A stretch of 64,000 nucleotides of DNA. Source: Molanna angustata. Taxonomy: Eukaryota > Arthropoda > Insecta > Trichoptera > Molannidae. Position 1 is the first letter of the stretch; the number at the start of each line of letters is the position of its first letter. The position numbers and the translations under genes are program-made. Under the pieces are notes generated by a model. That model ran no database searches. It was not told the DNA's origin and worked only from the letters and a program-made list of their open reading frames with translations. Of this stretch, positions 45,202 through 56,990 are shown piece after piece. The stretch covers positions 9,339,986 to 9,403,985 of the forward strand of contig OY754964.1 in the NCBI GenBank assembly GCA_963576475.1, in the 5' to 3' direction.

Positions 45202-46385
45202 TAATTTTTAATTGAATTTTTAAAATAAAGAGAACTTTTTTACACCACTTTTTTTAATTAATCAATGTTTTTATGTTAATATAACTAATAAAGTTATATA
45301 TACTTGTATATCTAATAAAGATGTTATTCTCATTTTAAAAAATGGAAGTCGTGTTTACTACTTTTCACGTTCTTCATTCATCGTTCATTCTTTCTACGCG
45401 GCCAAACCATCTCGAGACAAGTTTTATTTATCAACACGAATCCATTATCATTACTTTTGTTGGCATTGATTACCTGAAAGCAGTGCCAATCCCCCCTTCG
45501 CCACAACATGCTGTAAGCAAGTATTCTGTAATAGTTAAATGGGGTTGTCACCACCATGCCGTTACCCTATTTACCCTCATCAACTCACTACTTGACCAAT
45601 ACACCACGTCGTGTGGAAAGGTGACCAAATTATAAATATTCACATGTATGTACAGAGACCAAAAGGGGGAAGTAAGAATTGCTACAAATATATTGAAACA
45701 AAGGGTTGCTGTAATAAAAATTTCGCCCAAAAAACGTCCACAGTGTAATAGATATAACATATTGTCATTTATTACATTCAATGTTCACATGAACCATATT
45801 TTGAGACCAAATTTACTCAATTGACAGTTACATTATAATTGGCTTCCAAATTAATCTAATTCCTCTATAGTGTCCTCTCGTAGATCGGAGCTCCTCGTTG
45901 GTGTCCGTGGGCCTCTTCAAGGTCCCATTAGTCATGCGGATTTTGTGATCTCGAAGAACAATTTTAAAGCCTTTAAGAAGTTATGTCGTAGTTATTGTGC
46001 CTTACTCTTGTTAGATTCCCATTAGGCTATTTTTTAGAGTGATCTTGGTCACACCTCTGATGCTTTACATTTAAAAAGATCTGAAGTCAATGATAGTCCA
46101 CGAGTGTGAATCTTCCATTCACATTCGTCGATTGTTCTTTTTGCACTGTGGTGCCGAGATTGTCAATCTAGAATCTAGAGGATTCCATGAGCTACTTTCG
46201 TGTTATGCATTTTTTTCTTGTCGCACTTATCATTCTGTGAAGGGGCCGTTTACAGTACCCATATGCAGAGCGGGTGGAGGTGAGCGCAGAGTGTCATTTA
46301 TAATATCTTTAAACTGCACAGCAACTATTAGGTATACATACACAAAGCAACATGCACTACACGTATAATAATAATAATAAACTCT
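45202..46385. other. No supported gene; short LINE scrap at 45365-45420
   Basis: The minus strand at 45365-45420 reads RWFGRVERMND, resembling the R-FGHVERM block of a LINE polyprotein, but nothing adjoins it. The balanced-composition stretch 45840-46330 has no recognised protein or repeat. Confidence 0.35.
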
Positions 46386-46390
46386 TCCTT

Positions 46391-46570
46391 GCACCCTACG
46401 CAAGTGGCGAGTTTCATTGCCAAATGGTAATTTCTTGCTACTAACCAGTGTTTCCAACCCAGAGATGCAATATTTGTGTGAAAAATTAAATTAAATATAT
46501 TTCTCCCCTGCTGGGGATCGAACCCAGGACGCCCGCACAGAAGCCAAAATATAGGTTAACAACTGTAACC
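46391..46570 (-). mobile_element. SINE family C (copy 4)
   Basis: B box GGTTCGATCCCC intact; the A-box end is decayed (TTACAGTTGTTAACCTATA). Confidence 0.85.
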
Positions 46571-46670
46571 TCATTATAATAACAATATAATATTTTATTA
46601 TGACACCTATTTTAGTGCATGCCTACGATGTGAATACTTGTCCACCATGTCACCACCGGTGACTTAGCGG

Positions 46671-47540
46671 CAGTGGCGGCTCTTCCTAAAGGGCTCTCGG
46701 GCTCAGCCCTCTCAAACACTTTGTTCAAAAGATTCCAAAAAATGTATGTCATTAAATCTTGAGAACACATTATTTTTCTAATTAATATTTGCCGTCTTAC
46801 GCCTGTAGTATATTTAGCGAAAGTATTTAAACCTACCTGCTTTGTAAAGCAAGCAAGATTCTAAGGAATATTTCATTCCTCGGGCACAGTCGACTTGTGC
46901 CCGGAGAACCAATACAATTCACCCAACCGCCCGCTATAGCCGCAGCTCGCCGTACACGCTGAATGTATGCCGATTTCGAGCAAAACGGGGCAGTGCCCGC
47001 GAGCGAAGGAATATTTTCGTTCATTCATATTTTGTTGTACATTTCGATGGTCGAACGCTAGGTAAGCAGTTGCAATTCCTTGAGGCTGACATTCATTGAT
47101 ATTACATAGTTTAAACTATAAATCATCCGAAATATATTAGTTTTACTATTTATTTAATTGATACCATAATATTGCAAAAAAAAAATTATATTAGACATAA
47201 AATGTGTAAAATCAGGAAGCAGTCTTGTGGCTGTTGCCAGATTTTTTTTCAAATTTGAATGATCAGAATTCATTACCTGTTTCAAATTATTTTATAATTT
47301 ATCGATGTATTTTTATTACAAACGTTATTAAAACCCCAAGCAAATACAGCATAAATGATCAGGTTAACGTTTAAATTTACGATAAACAAAATAACTATGG
47401 AAAACACTGATAATTTTAATATACGAAAATAATATTGTGTCACATATCTGCTTTCTGATTCCTGTAGTAAGTTAATTTCTCTTTTAGGTAAAATTAAAAT
47501 TTTGAGCCCTTCTAAGATTGAAGGTCTCCAGCCGCCACTG
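46671..47540. mobile_element. 870-bp hAT-type non-autonomous element
   Basis: Ends CAGTGGCGGCT and AGCCGCCACTG (with GGAGA... inside), flanked by CTTAGCGG (46663-46670) and CTTGGCGG (47541-47548), an 8-bp duplication with one mismatch. Subterminal GGGCTCAGCCC on the left pairs loosely with GAGCCC on the right. Interior AT-rich. The frames at 46833-47024 and 47282-47584 show no transposase motifs. Confidence 0.85.
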
Positions 47541-47547
47541 CTTGGCG

Positions 47548-47582
47548 GACAAGTATTCCTATACTTGATAGGAATACTTGTC
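47548..47582. repeat. 13-bp perfect inverted repeat with 9-nt loop
   Basis: GACAAGTATTCCT, loop ATACTTGAT, AGGAATACTTGTC. Related text AAGTATACTTGATAGGGATA is at 47943. Confidence 0.95.
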
Positions 47583-47945
47583 AAGTCACGGCTTATCCCT
47601 TCGATCTGCTGAACGTACTACACTAGCTATCCCCATTCGCAATACAGAAGTTTTCAGCTCTTCTTTTCAAGTACAATCAGCTAGACTATGGAATGGCCTA
47701 AGTGATGAAGTAACGTCATCTCAATCCATTCAAATATTTAAAGGTAAACTAAAAAAAACTTTATTTGTCAAATAGTTCCTGAATTCCTTCTATATCCTTC
47801 CGAAACCTCCTTTTCCTCATTGCTATGATAAGTGTTATTTTTATTATTCTTTTTTTTAACTCTCTTTTCATTATTTTCTCTTTGTATTTTTTTTCTTACT
47901 CCTTTATTTTATTTTTTTTTATCAATTTATTTCCCACTAAATAAG
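47578..47945 (+). pseudogene. LINE C-terminal fragment plus T-rich 3' UTR
   Basis: Frame SLRSAERTTLAIPIRNTEVF, SSSFQVQSARLWNGLSDEV, FKGKLKKTLFVK, stop at about 47773. This is the IP--R-------F-V-A-RLWN-LP---------FK-KLK block of insect non-LTR elements, with D for P in LSDE. The preceding reverse-transcriptase domain is absent. It is flanked by ATACTTGATAGG text on both sides. Confidence 0.75.
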
Positions 47946-48021
47946 TATACTTGATAGGGATACTTTTCCTCTCTATACTTGTCCACAAAATTTGGACCTC
48001 TAATTCTTTTCCTTACTTTTT

Positions 48022-48062
48022 CCTCTCAATACATGGTGACATGGTGGACAAGTATTGAGAGG
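48022..48062. repeat. 11-bp inverted repeat (hairpin)
   Basis: CCTCTCAATAC ... GTATTGAGAGG, with a 19-bp loop holding CATGGTGGACAA. Confidence 0.9.
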
Positions 48063-48064
48063 AA

Positions 48065-49326
48065 GAGGGAGCTGGTGGTACAATGAGTCCAACGGGAGAC
48101 CACTCAAGAGTCGCAGATCGTGGCGACTGTTGACTAGGAGGCCCGACCCCGGACGAACTGGAATAGAAGACAAGTAAATAGTGATGAAGTAGTAGATAGG
48201 TACCTATTTTATTTTATACAGTTGAAAGACAGAAGTGTCACAAATGAATCGAAATGCCCATAATATTTTTTTCTGTAAATTAAATGGCTACTTACGAATT
48301 GAGTTTATGAAGGTTCCAAACGTTTTTGTTTTTATATTCAGTAAACGATTGGGAGAGAATATTAAATGTTTTAAATCATTTTCGTGTCAAAATAAAACTG
48401 ATAACCGAAAGCCATAATCCTGTGGAGTCGTTTAACCTTTGATAAAAATATCATTTTCCACGAATTTCCTGGATATAAAGTCACGCCTTCACTCACAAAA
48501 ATGTGAAAAACCTCCTTATTATTATTATTTTTACTATTAGGCCAAACTATATTCGAGTATTGCAATAGAATCCTATAATAAGTACGACGTCAAAATTAAA
48601 TTGTGTACAAAAAGGGACCGAAGAGGAATACGTGTGAGAATTCCGACCGATGACTTGACCGGAGTCGTTTTGATTTTAGTTCTCTTGATTTTCTGGCGGT
48701 TTGTAGATTTGAAGATGGAGTTTGAGATATGGTAGTCATGCTCTAGATAGGTGATAAAACCTTCGGCCAAGAAAGGCGATAAGGGGTCTTAGCAAACAAC
48801 AATTTGAGGGCGAATTCGTCAACGTCCAATGGTTGGAGGTAATTATATTTTTTCTGCGTATGATAATTCCCTTGATACGAATCGAAGTTGGCGGATCGTA
48901 CGAAGTTCATGTTCATTTATGTCGTGACGCGTTTATGGAAAAATTAACGAGTGGAACAAAATATTATACTTTATGAAGGATCCATACGGTTAATGTGGAA
49001 TTCCAACAAGCCGGTATTTCGTAATTAACCGTGGAAAATTTTATCGGAACAAAAATTTAACGTAATATTATTTCGATGTGCCTCTTTTTGTAAATTGAGT
49101 TTAGCCGCAAATCGTGTAAGAGGTGGAATATTTTCTTCACGAGTTATTGGTAACACAATCCTCTGCTTCGCTTGTTAATAAATGTATAAGCAAAATAATT
49201 ACATAGATATTTATTAACGAAGGAATATTGAAAAAAATGTATATTAGGTACCTACATACATTGAAACAAAGAAAATTCGGCATTTAGAAAATCGGTTCGA
49301 TACAATCAAGTAAAAACATTTTTTAT
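48065..49326. other. No supported gene; 48560-49180 looks single-copy
   Basis: 48560-49180 has balanced composition with CpG and no shared repeat. No frame is protein-like. It could hold regulatory sequence or non-coding exon. Confidence 0.3.
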
Positions 49327-49757
49327 ATCTCACTAACCTAAGGGGATATACATAGTGTGAAGCTATGGATTCATAATTTTAAGGTTATTTTTTATTGCAG
49401 ATTATCAACAAGTATCATGCTGAGATTGTTTTCTAAAAAAATTAATGTATTTGTGTGTGTGTGTGTGCTGTATGCTGTGTACTATGTGATGTGTGCTATG
49501 TACGGCGTGTTTATTTTACTTTATCGATAAGTAACTAAAGTACTCATTCAATTATTTTCAAATTTTATAAATGTGTATATGCAATACTCGCTTAGACTTC
49601 ATTAGATTTTGAAGAATAACTTATCAGTGCTTCTCAATTTAAAAATATTTCAAAGTGACCCCAAGCTCAGGAAACTTAAAATTATATATTTTTACTTTGA
49701 AATTTCCCAAAATGCACATCAAATTCATAAAATGGCATTGAAGAATTATTGAGTTTT
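49327..49757. repeat. Repeat R1 (copy 2), 3'-truncated
   Basis: TCACTAACCTAAGGGGATAT, CAACAAGTATCATGCTGAGA, a GT tract, GGCGTGTTTATTTTACTTTA, to TAAAATGGCATTGAAG. The last about 150 bp of the family are missing. Confidence 0.8.
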
Positions 49758-49785
49758 CAAAAAAAAATAATTTAACACACTGCTT

Positions 49786-49965
49786 TTGAGTAATACATGC
49801 ATACATACCATCACGCCAGAAAGATCCGAATGCCACATTTTTCTATCCTGGCATGCAACCATCGCCTCGTCAACATTAACGCATCCTTTTCAACATTTCC
49901 GTCTTTCAGAAAATCGTTCACGTGGTCGCGCTATTGAGTTTAATAATTTGATAAACTCTATCTTT
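49786..49965 (-). pseudogene. LINE C-terminal remnant (family of 18695-18885)
   Basis: Minus strand CVNVDEAMVACQDRKMWHSD, then GGCGTGATGGTATGTATG. Same block order as the plus-strand copies. Broken upstream. Confidence 0.6.
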
Positions 49966-50042
49966 CGTATCGAATGTTTTATAATAATTTTCATTGCATT
50001 CCTTTACCTTTTTTTCCATAAAAAGTGTTAATATAATAAAAA

Positions 50043-50058
50043 GTAAAAATTAAAAATA
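50043..50058 (-). terminator. Pol III T-run terminator of tRNA-Ala
   Basis: The minus strand downstream of the tRNA reads ATATATTTTTAATTTTTACT, giving two T5 runs within 20 nt of the 3' end. Confidence 0.7.
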
Positions 50059-50061
50059 TAT

Positions 50062-50134
50062 TGGAGGCGCCGGGTATCGATCCCGGTACCTCTCACATGC
50101 TAAGCGAGCGCTCTACCATCTGAGCTACGCCCCC
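50062..50134 (-). tRNA. tRNA-Ala (anticodon AGC)
   Basis: The minus-strand sequence folds as a standard cloverleaf of 73 nt including discriminator A. The 5' acceptor GGGGGCG pairs with CGCCTCC (one G-U). The D arm contains GCTCAGATGGTAGAGC. The anticodon stem is CTCGC/GTGAG with loop TTAGCAT (anticodon AGC), and the T stem is CCGGG/CCCGG with loop ATCGATA. The A box (TAGCTCAGATGG) and B box region (GGGATCGATACCC) are the usual ones for insect tRNA-Ala, in which T54 is replaced by A. A T-run terminator follows. No intron and no CCA encoded, as normal for eukaryotes. Unlike the tRNA-like SINE heads, both acceptor strands are present. Confidence 0.97.
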
Positions 50135-50759
50135 AGTTATAAACTTCTAGATAATTCGACATGTATAGATAGTAAAATATCTATAGACAACAATGTTTTA
50201 TCTCGCAATTATTATTATGTAAGTACTAGATACCAAAAGTCGTTTATCTCAATATAATTTGCCTAGGGCAAAAGAACTCATTTCTAGGTCACATTTTGCA
50301 ACTACTAGTTTGTACATACAAACATTTGAGAGATAGTTTGATTAATTAAAGTTCCCTGCACTTTGATAGTACTGATCAGTTTTTATTTAAATGGAAATTC
50401 GAATATTCAGTACCTCACGAAAAAAAACAGTCAATCACTAATATATTATTTCTTGATTAAAAATGGCCGACCAAATTGACTGACAGAAAAAATATGGTCA
50501 TTAGTACAATTTAAGATTATCAGATTGAAACTGAGTAACTACTCAGAGATGGTTTGTGTACCTACTTATTGTATATCGAAAGAATGAACAACGAAAAATT
50601 GTCAAAAAATAGAGGGAAAGCATTGCTCATCCAAGATGTGGATGGCACGAAGGAAATTTTAAGACAAATACTCATATTACATAATATATAATATTCTGTA
50701 GCTGGCAAGGTACCTAGCATATAAAATTACAATCAAATTCTTTAAATATTAAAATACTA
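50135..50759. other. AT-rich stretch with no supported feature
   Basis: No family recognised. Confidence 0.4.
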
Positions 50760-51000
50760 TATATGCATACATACCTTCACACGGGGTAGGCAGAGAGAAC
50801 CGAACACCACATTTTTCTATCTAGACACACATGCATAGCCTCGTCAACATCCATACATCGTCTTATACATGTGCGTCTGTTGTTCATGCTTCTTACATTT
50901 CCGTCCTTCAGAATATCGTTCACATGATCGTGCCATCCTCTTCTTGGGCGCCCCTGATTTCTTATTCCGTTCCTGTCAGCTTTGAATATTTTTTCTTCCC
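50760..51000 (-). pseudogene. LINE C-terminal remnant with tail
   Basis: The minus strand gives RPRRGWHDHVNDIL, decayed coding text, CTCTCTGCCTACCCCGTGTG and AAGGTATGTATGCATATA. It is the same family as 41905-41970 and joins the coding end to that 3' tail. Confidence 0.65.
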
Positions 51001-52325
51001 TTTTTCACCCAAATTAATATGATTGGATAAAAAAAATAAATATCATAGGGAAACATGTTCTAACAACATTTGAAAACATTTTAGTGAAAAAAATTTTTTT
51101 TTCATGGATAGTTTTGGAAAAATTACAGGTCTATAAAAAATGACACTGGGTCTGAAAGGGTTATTTGAAACATTGTAAATAACATTTTTTGCATTTATTT
51201 ATTAAATATAAGCAAAACAAACTACATGTAACTATAAATTTTAAATAAAATGCAAAAAAAACAATAAAAATTTAAAATATAAAATTCCTTTGTAAAAACC
51301 AATTAAACAACACCCGTCAAAATAGCATACCCTATCCCTTTATTGACATTTATCTGATAAACAGTGCCGCAAACTTAGCGAAATAAAATCAGAGTTGCCA
51401 GAGAACAAATAATATTATACCATAAACAAGAATTATAAGTGTTTTATACGCTCAGTCATTCAAAAATAAATTACAAAGATTATGTCTATTTGAATCGACA
51501 CTGGTTGAAAAAGGGTTAAAATACTATTATATCTTGATTGACAATTTTTTCATATTAATAAATAACCAAAATTTGGTGGCAATCAATATAATGTATATGA
51601 AAATTTTCCGAATTGTTATCGAAAAGAAAATACTTTTTCGTTAATCGTTTCATTTATATCCGATTTATATTTCAACATTAAATGGGACACCCCCGTTCCA
51701 CTATATTTACCAATCCCCTGGCTCAATGTCGTAGTTTATGGCAGCTCTGTATATTCTTTACTCTGTGGTTCAATTTCATTTGTCCAACTCATAGATTTAC
51801 GACTTGTTTATTTGACGTTATTTGAAATTTAGCTTAAATCTGACAAATATAAAGAACATAGATCACCCATAAAGTGTATACTTATTAATTTTTAATCTCT
51901 TATATAAGAATATTTGAATAAGCAAGCACTCACAATTCAATATCGTTAGTTACCCATTCAAATAATAAAAAAACTTGCCATTAAAAAAATAATAACTTAT
52001 AGTAAGTAGTACCTACGTATGATATAATGTAGGTAAGTTCTTAAGTTATTACCTACCCAATTGAAATTAAAAATTGTATTTGACATTTGAATAAACTATC
52101 CGTAGGTATTATAATAATATACTCTTTTGGAATAAACATTTGGGTATTCAATGTAAAGTGTGCGCGTGTTAGATTTGTTTGCGTGTTAATTCTTATAGAT
52201 TTGCCCAAAGTGGTTGGACTTTCGTGATAAATAGTTAGGAAATAATACAATAAACATTACTTGCTTTATGCCTCCCCCTAACACTCAATTAAGACTGAAT
52301 AAGGTTAATATTCCATTAAAAAGTC
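51001..52325. other. AT-rich stretch with no supported feature
   Basis: No protein-like frame or shared repeat seen. Confidence 0.4.
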
Positions 52326-52329
52326 AAGA

Positions 52330-53035
52330 GAGAGACATGTCCTCCATTGCGACACGGCGATGGGTCTTATCATAAAGTAGATTTACAAAACCAATTTAAT
52401 GCCTTGCTCTTTGAGTATACAAGAATTCAATTGTGAATATACAATATTGATTATGGATTCAATAAAATAATTCAATTGTGAACATTAAAATTGAATTAGG
52501 CAAAAATTGACACATCCAATGACACGGCGATGGTCTTATCATAATGTGGATTTACAAAACCAATTTATTACCTTGCTCTTTTTGTTTCCATAAGAATTCT
52601 ATTGTGGATATTTATTTTATTTGAATATACGATGTTTGTTATTGGTTGAAAATTCAATTATTGTGAATACTAGGAATTCGATTGTTAATATTAAAACTGA
52701 ATAAGCAAAAAATGACACGTAAATATTTTTATTTATTTTATTTGAATAAACGATATTGATAAAGGGTTCAATAGAATTCAATTGTGAATGCTAAGAATTC
52801 AATTGTGAATAATAAAATTGAATTAGGCAAAAAGACACGTCCGATGGCACGGCGATGGTCTATCATAAAGTGGATTTCCAAACCTAATTTGATACTCTTT
52901 CTCTTTAAGTAGCCACGTTAAGATTCAATTATGAATATATTATATTAAGTAAGGATTTGATATACCTAATAATTGAATTATGAATTTTAAGAATTAAATT
53001 GTGAATATTAATATTGAATAAGGTCATATATTATA
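52330..53035. repeat. Degenerate tandem repeat with GAATTCAATTGTGAAT motifs
   Basis: GACACGGCGATGG(G)TCTTATCAT occurs at 52351 and 52521 and, slightly changed, at 52846; a fourth start is near 52712. Between these the near-palindromic AATTCAATTGTGAAT recurs many times (for example at about 52426, 52470, 52758 and 52797). Unit about 170 bp, variable. Confidence 0.75.
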
Positions 53036-53171
53036 TTTTTAATTACAATCTTCTTCTTTATTCTTCTTCCTATAACAGTTGTAGATCACTCCAAGATTGC
53101 TATGACTTCGTTGCTGACTCTCTGTGAAACAATGTCTTATGTAGTTATTTAGTGAATACCTATGTCAATGC

Positions 53172-54027
53172 CAGCGGCGACTCTATATGAAGTGCGTTGG
53201 ATTAATTGCACTACCAATTTTTAAATGGTATATTCTAAAAATTAATATTAAAATATGTTTTTAATATATTTTTACGCTATAATTTATTACTGTTATTTTT
53301 CTAAACCAATTGATTATTATATACCTACCCTCGCAATCGACATCATATTATAATGAAATCTACCGCAATACAAATATTATCATTATGTAATGTATGGCGT
53401 GCGATATCCATATCGCACCAAAATTGATTTATTTTTAATACAGCGTATGTATGAAGAGAAAGAGATAGTCCCCTGGCAGATGAAATAGCGATACTTGTAC
53501 TGAATTCATAAGGCAGACTCGTGCAGGCTCGTGCGCTGCACTAAGCTTATCATATTTTAGATGTAATTAGTATGTATACATCTATCTCGCTCTCTAATTC
53601 ATAAGCCATTCGTATTGAAAGAGATAAGTATCACGTATACATGACATACAGCCGATTCCGTGACTAAAATACGAGTGTCAGTCACATATTGACACACAAC
53701 TTTAGACCTAATTACTTAGTATATTAATACTTGATTGAGAGGAAAATTGTATGAATAATACTCCCATACATTTGTCTTCACGACATCTGTTGATAAATCA
53801 GTAAAACAATATTGTAAAATAACAATATCACTTATAAAAGAGAACGCTGGTGCGGTTTTTATTTTGAATTAAAAAAATTATTTGAAAACAAATACTGTGA
53901 CTTTAATACATTTGTTTAAATATCCTATATTGTATTTATGGTTTAAATACCTATTAATTTATTATTAATTCAGGAAAAAATTGCACTACCAAAAATGATC
54001 AAAAATACAATCGACCAGTCGCCACTG
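53172..54027. mobile_element. 856-bp hAT-type element with perfect 8-bp target duplication
   Basis: Left end CAGCGGCGACT and right end AGTCGCCACTG (one mismatch). GTCAATGC lies immediately before (53164-53171) and after (54028-54035). AATTGCACTACCAA occurs in direct orientation near both ends (53207, 53980). A palindrome GTGCGATATCCATATCGCAC is at 53399-53418. No transposase. Confidence 0.9.
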
Positions 54028-54175
54028 GTCAATGCTCTGAGCTATTTTAAAGTTCCTTTTAGACTGAACCTGCAATCACAACAAATAGATTGTTTAGAAC
54101 TTGGGCAGTAGTGGTTTGTGATGTGAATTTCGACAGTCATTTAATTGTGTGTTTTTTTTAAAGGTATTGACTCCA

Positions 54176-54326
54176 TGTGCAAGTGGCGAATTTATTATAA
54201 CCAGTGTTTCCAGACCAGAAAAGCAAGAATTGTGATAAAAATAATTTAAAATTAAAAAAATTCCCATACTGGGAATCGAGGAGTCCAAAACGCAAAAACA
54301 TCACTACATCACAACGCTACGTCGCC
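54176..54326 (-). mobile_element. SINE family C (copy 5), decayed
   Basis: TGCAAGTGGCGAATTTATTA, CCAGTGTTTCCAGACCAGAA, CTGGGAATCGAGGA. The head is degenerate. Confidence 0.7.
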
Positions 54327-54329
54327 AGT

Positions 54330-55495
54330 CTTTATAACAGAAATATAATATTATAGAACTTCTTATGTAAAATTTATTTTATCATCATTAATTTCATTTT
54401 GATAATTTCCCAGAATCGTTTTCAAATTAATATTATGTAGGTAAATATTTTTTTCATCTGTAGTCTTTTTCAGCAAAAAAGGCAGCAGATTCCCGGGTAA
54501 ATGGTAACCTCTTTTCATGTATGTACAAAATATGTATATCTTGTGTACATACATACATATTATGGAACTACATAATATGTGGATTATATACAACGTAGCG
54601 TATGTTTGTATTCCAACCAAAAATCCTGGAAGTCGTAAGAACCATTTCGATTAGATTATTTTTATTTTAAATAGTTACATAAATTAAACTTGATTGTTGT
54701 GAAAGATTGTTCTACTGAGTTGCAATTACACGCCTAATTCAAAAATCAATTCATCGAATGGTTTCAAACGTATTTATTTTATTTTATATTTTTTTTCTTT
54801 CTTTCCGTTAATGGAATAAAGGATAGTTATGATATTACAATTTTTATGTTTACCTTTTTTAAATTAAATTCTCAACGGGTATGATGACAGGAGTGCATAC
54901 ATACTATAAGTAGCATTATGATTTTTTATGTGTATTAGGTATGATATTTATAGTTCAATTTGTGTAAAATAACGATATATAGACTATGAATTTCTTCTGC
55001 ATAATTCTGTCATTTTTATTTCAAATTTTGTCACATTACAGTGTTTACAATAATTGAAATTGACTTAATAATTGAAAAATGCATGCAGAAACTGTCAAAC
55101 CAAGTCTAAACTATCATAGATTAGAGTTATGTATTGCCTATAACCCGATCGTTTTGAATAAATACATTTTATTTATAAAACATACATATATGCACATTCA
55201 ACAATAAAACTTCGCGAAAACAATTTTCTTAAAAATCGCTTAGATAAATAAAAAAAGTCGAATCTGTGTAAAATGGAAGAAAGTTGTATCTACTAAACAG
55301 TCTCAAACAATTTAAAATTAAAAATGAATTATACAGGTCAATTATGAATATAAAAAAAATAAGAATGTAATAAACTAAATTTTATAAAAATTTATAAATT
55401 TTACTATTTTTAATAAACATTTATGTTAATTATGCATATTTATTACAAAAAAATGGTCGACGCGTTTGTTCGCAAAAATGTTCAGTCTGAAATGT
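54330..55495. other. AT-rich stretch with no supported feature
   Basis: No recognised feature. Confidence 0.4.
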
Positions 55496-55760
55496 TATAG
55501 TGTGTGTATGTACGTATAGGTATGTGAGAGAAACAGATTGGAGCCGTTCCCATGGTTACCAGACGTCAGAGCCTGCGTCTGTCTCGCTCTCATCTTCCAG
55601 CATCATCGATTCGTCTTCCGACCCCATCTACACTACATCCTCCTTCCTCCTTACCTTACCAACACTACCCCACCACACCACACTTCTTCTTTTCTTTACC
55701 AACCAACATGGTAGAGAGGTCTCTTCTTGCCTATGAAGAACACGGTGATTGAAATGTGCA
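55495..55760. other. GC-richer, pyrimidine-rich single-copy stretch
   Basis: It reads CACTACATCCTCCTTCCTCC and CCACCACACCACACTTCTTC on the plus strand. Overlapping plus frames of 78 and 66 codons are Ser/Thr/Pro-rich with no domain. Possibly a leader exon or regulatory segment; undecided. Confidence 0.25.
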
Positions 55761-55773
55761 TATAATATAACAT

Positions 55774-55844
55774 ATTAATTCATATTTTGTCTATAAAGTA
55801 GTCATTTCCTACCTGACAACTTTATACACAAAATATGAATTAAT
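55774..55844. repeat. 25-bp inverted repeat
   Basis: ATTAATTCATATTTTGTCTA and its near-complement ending TATGAATTAAT, separated by about 20 bp. Confidence 0.85.
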
Positions 55845-55910
55845 ACAACTTATAACCAGAAGAGCTTCTCGTGAAGTTGATTGATTTGATTCAGATTTTA
55901 GCAATCTTTT

Positions 55911-56990
55911 CCAACTGTCGATTCGTTCATGAGAATTCAATTCTCTTAATGAATCGAGAGTATTAAGCCAAGATGCGTGTGCGAAGGAACATTTTGTATG
56001 GCGTAGTGGACTTTTTGCATACTAAAAACACCAACTTAGAGGCTTCGCAGCATATATGTTCCCGTACATGGATTTACTCAGAATTTGGAGTAGAACATTT
56101 TATGTGAGTTTTGTGTGTCTGTGTGTGCCCCCCCCCCTTATAACTTTTGATACGCTGGATTCACAAAGCCTAAAATTTCGGAATATATAGAAAATTTTAG
56201 ATACACAAAACTTTTATACTCAGTATTTTGTTCCAGTCAGGGGTTATCAATATTTTAATTTTTATAACATTTGTCCACATATCTACAATATTATAAAAGT
56301 CAGAACGCTGAAATTTTGTACAAATATAGTATCTGGAAATGGATTTTGAAAAACAGTTCCAGGGTTTCTCAAACCATACCTACATGTGTTGTATAGAAAA
56401 CAAAATATCCTAAAATATTCAATAATTTGTATTTATGGGTTTATAATTTGGTACTTATTCTTCAACTATACATACTAACGCTATCGACAGTTGGATCTCA
56501 TGTGTTACATGCAACTAGTATTTTAAAATTAATTAGTAAGTTAAATTAATTCATTTATTTATTTGTAACTTCTTGTACACTGGCGAGATTATTGCCAAAC
56601 GGAAATGGAGAACAAAACATAAATTTGTGTTTAACTGCGTATATTTAATGTTTTTTTGAATTTCGAAAAATGACGAAACACCCCAACAAGATTTAATTTT
56701 CAATGAAAAATATGAACATTGAGTTGGTACATTTAATTTTTTTACAATTTTTATAAAAAAATTATTTTGTGACGACTTGCATCATTTCATACAATATGTA
56801 TGGCAGTATACACTGCACAAAATAAATCTACGGCGACTCTCAATAGTTACTTAATCTCAAAACATACATACCATCATGATGTTTTCATATTCTGGGTAGG
56901 AAAAAAGGACTGAACTCCATACTATCGTATCTTGACAAACATAACTGCATATTTTGTATTGAAATAAAAATATCTTAAAATCCCCACCAT
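55911..56990. repeat. Repeat R2 (copy 2), internally rearranged
   Basis: Follows copy 1 from TCGATTCGTTCATGAGAATT through GAACATTTTGTATGGCGTAG to GTTACATGCAACTAGTA (56519). It then repeats an inner part (GACGAAACACCCCAAC to CCATACTATCGTATCTTGAC) at 56650-56945 that sits earlier in copy 1. Its left end is a near-perfect 40-bp palindrome centred at about 55937. Confidence 0.75.

Noticed and set aside
45840..46330. Possible exon in a balanced-composition stretch (92-codon frame 46090-46368)
   Set aside because: No splice sites of quality and no protein-like continuity across neighbouring frames.
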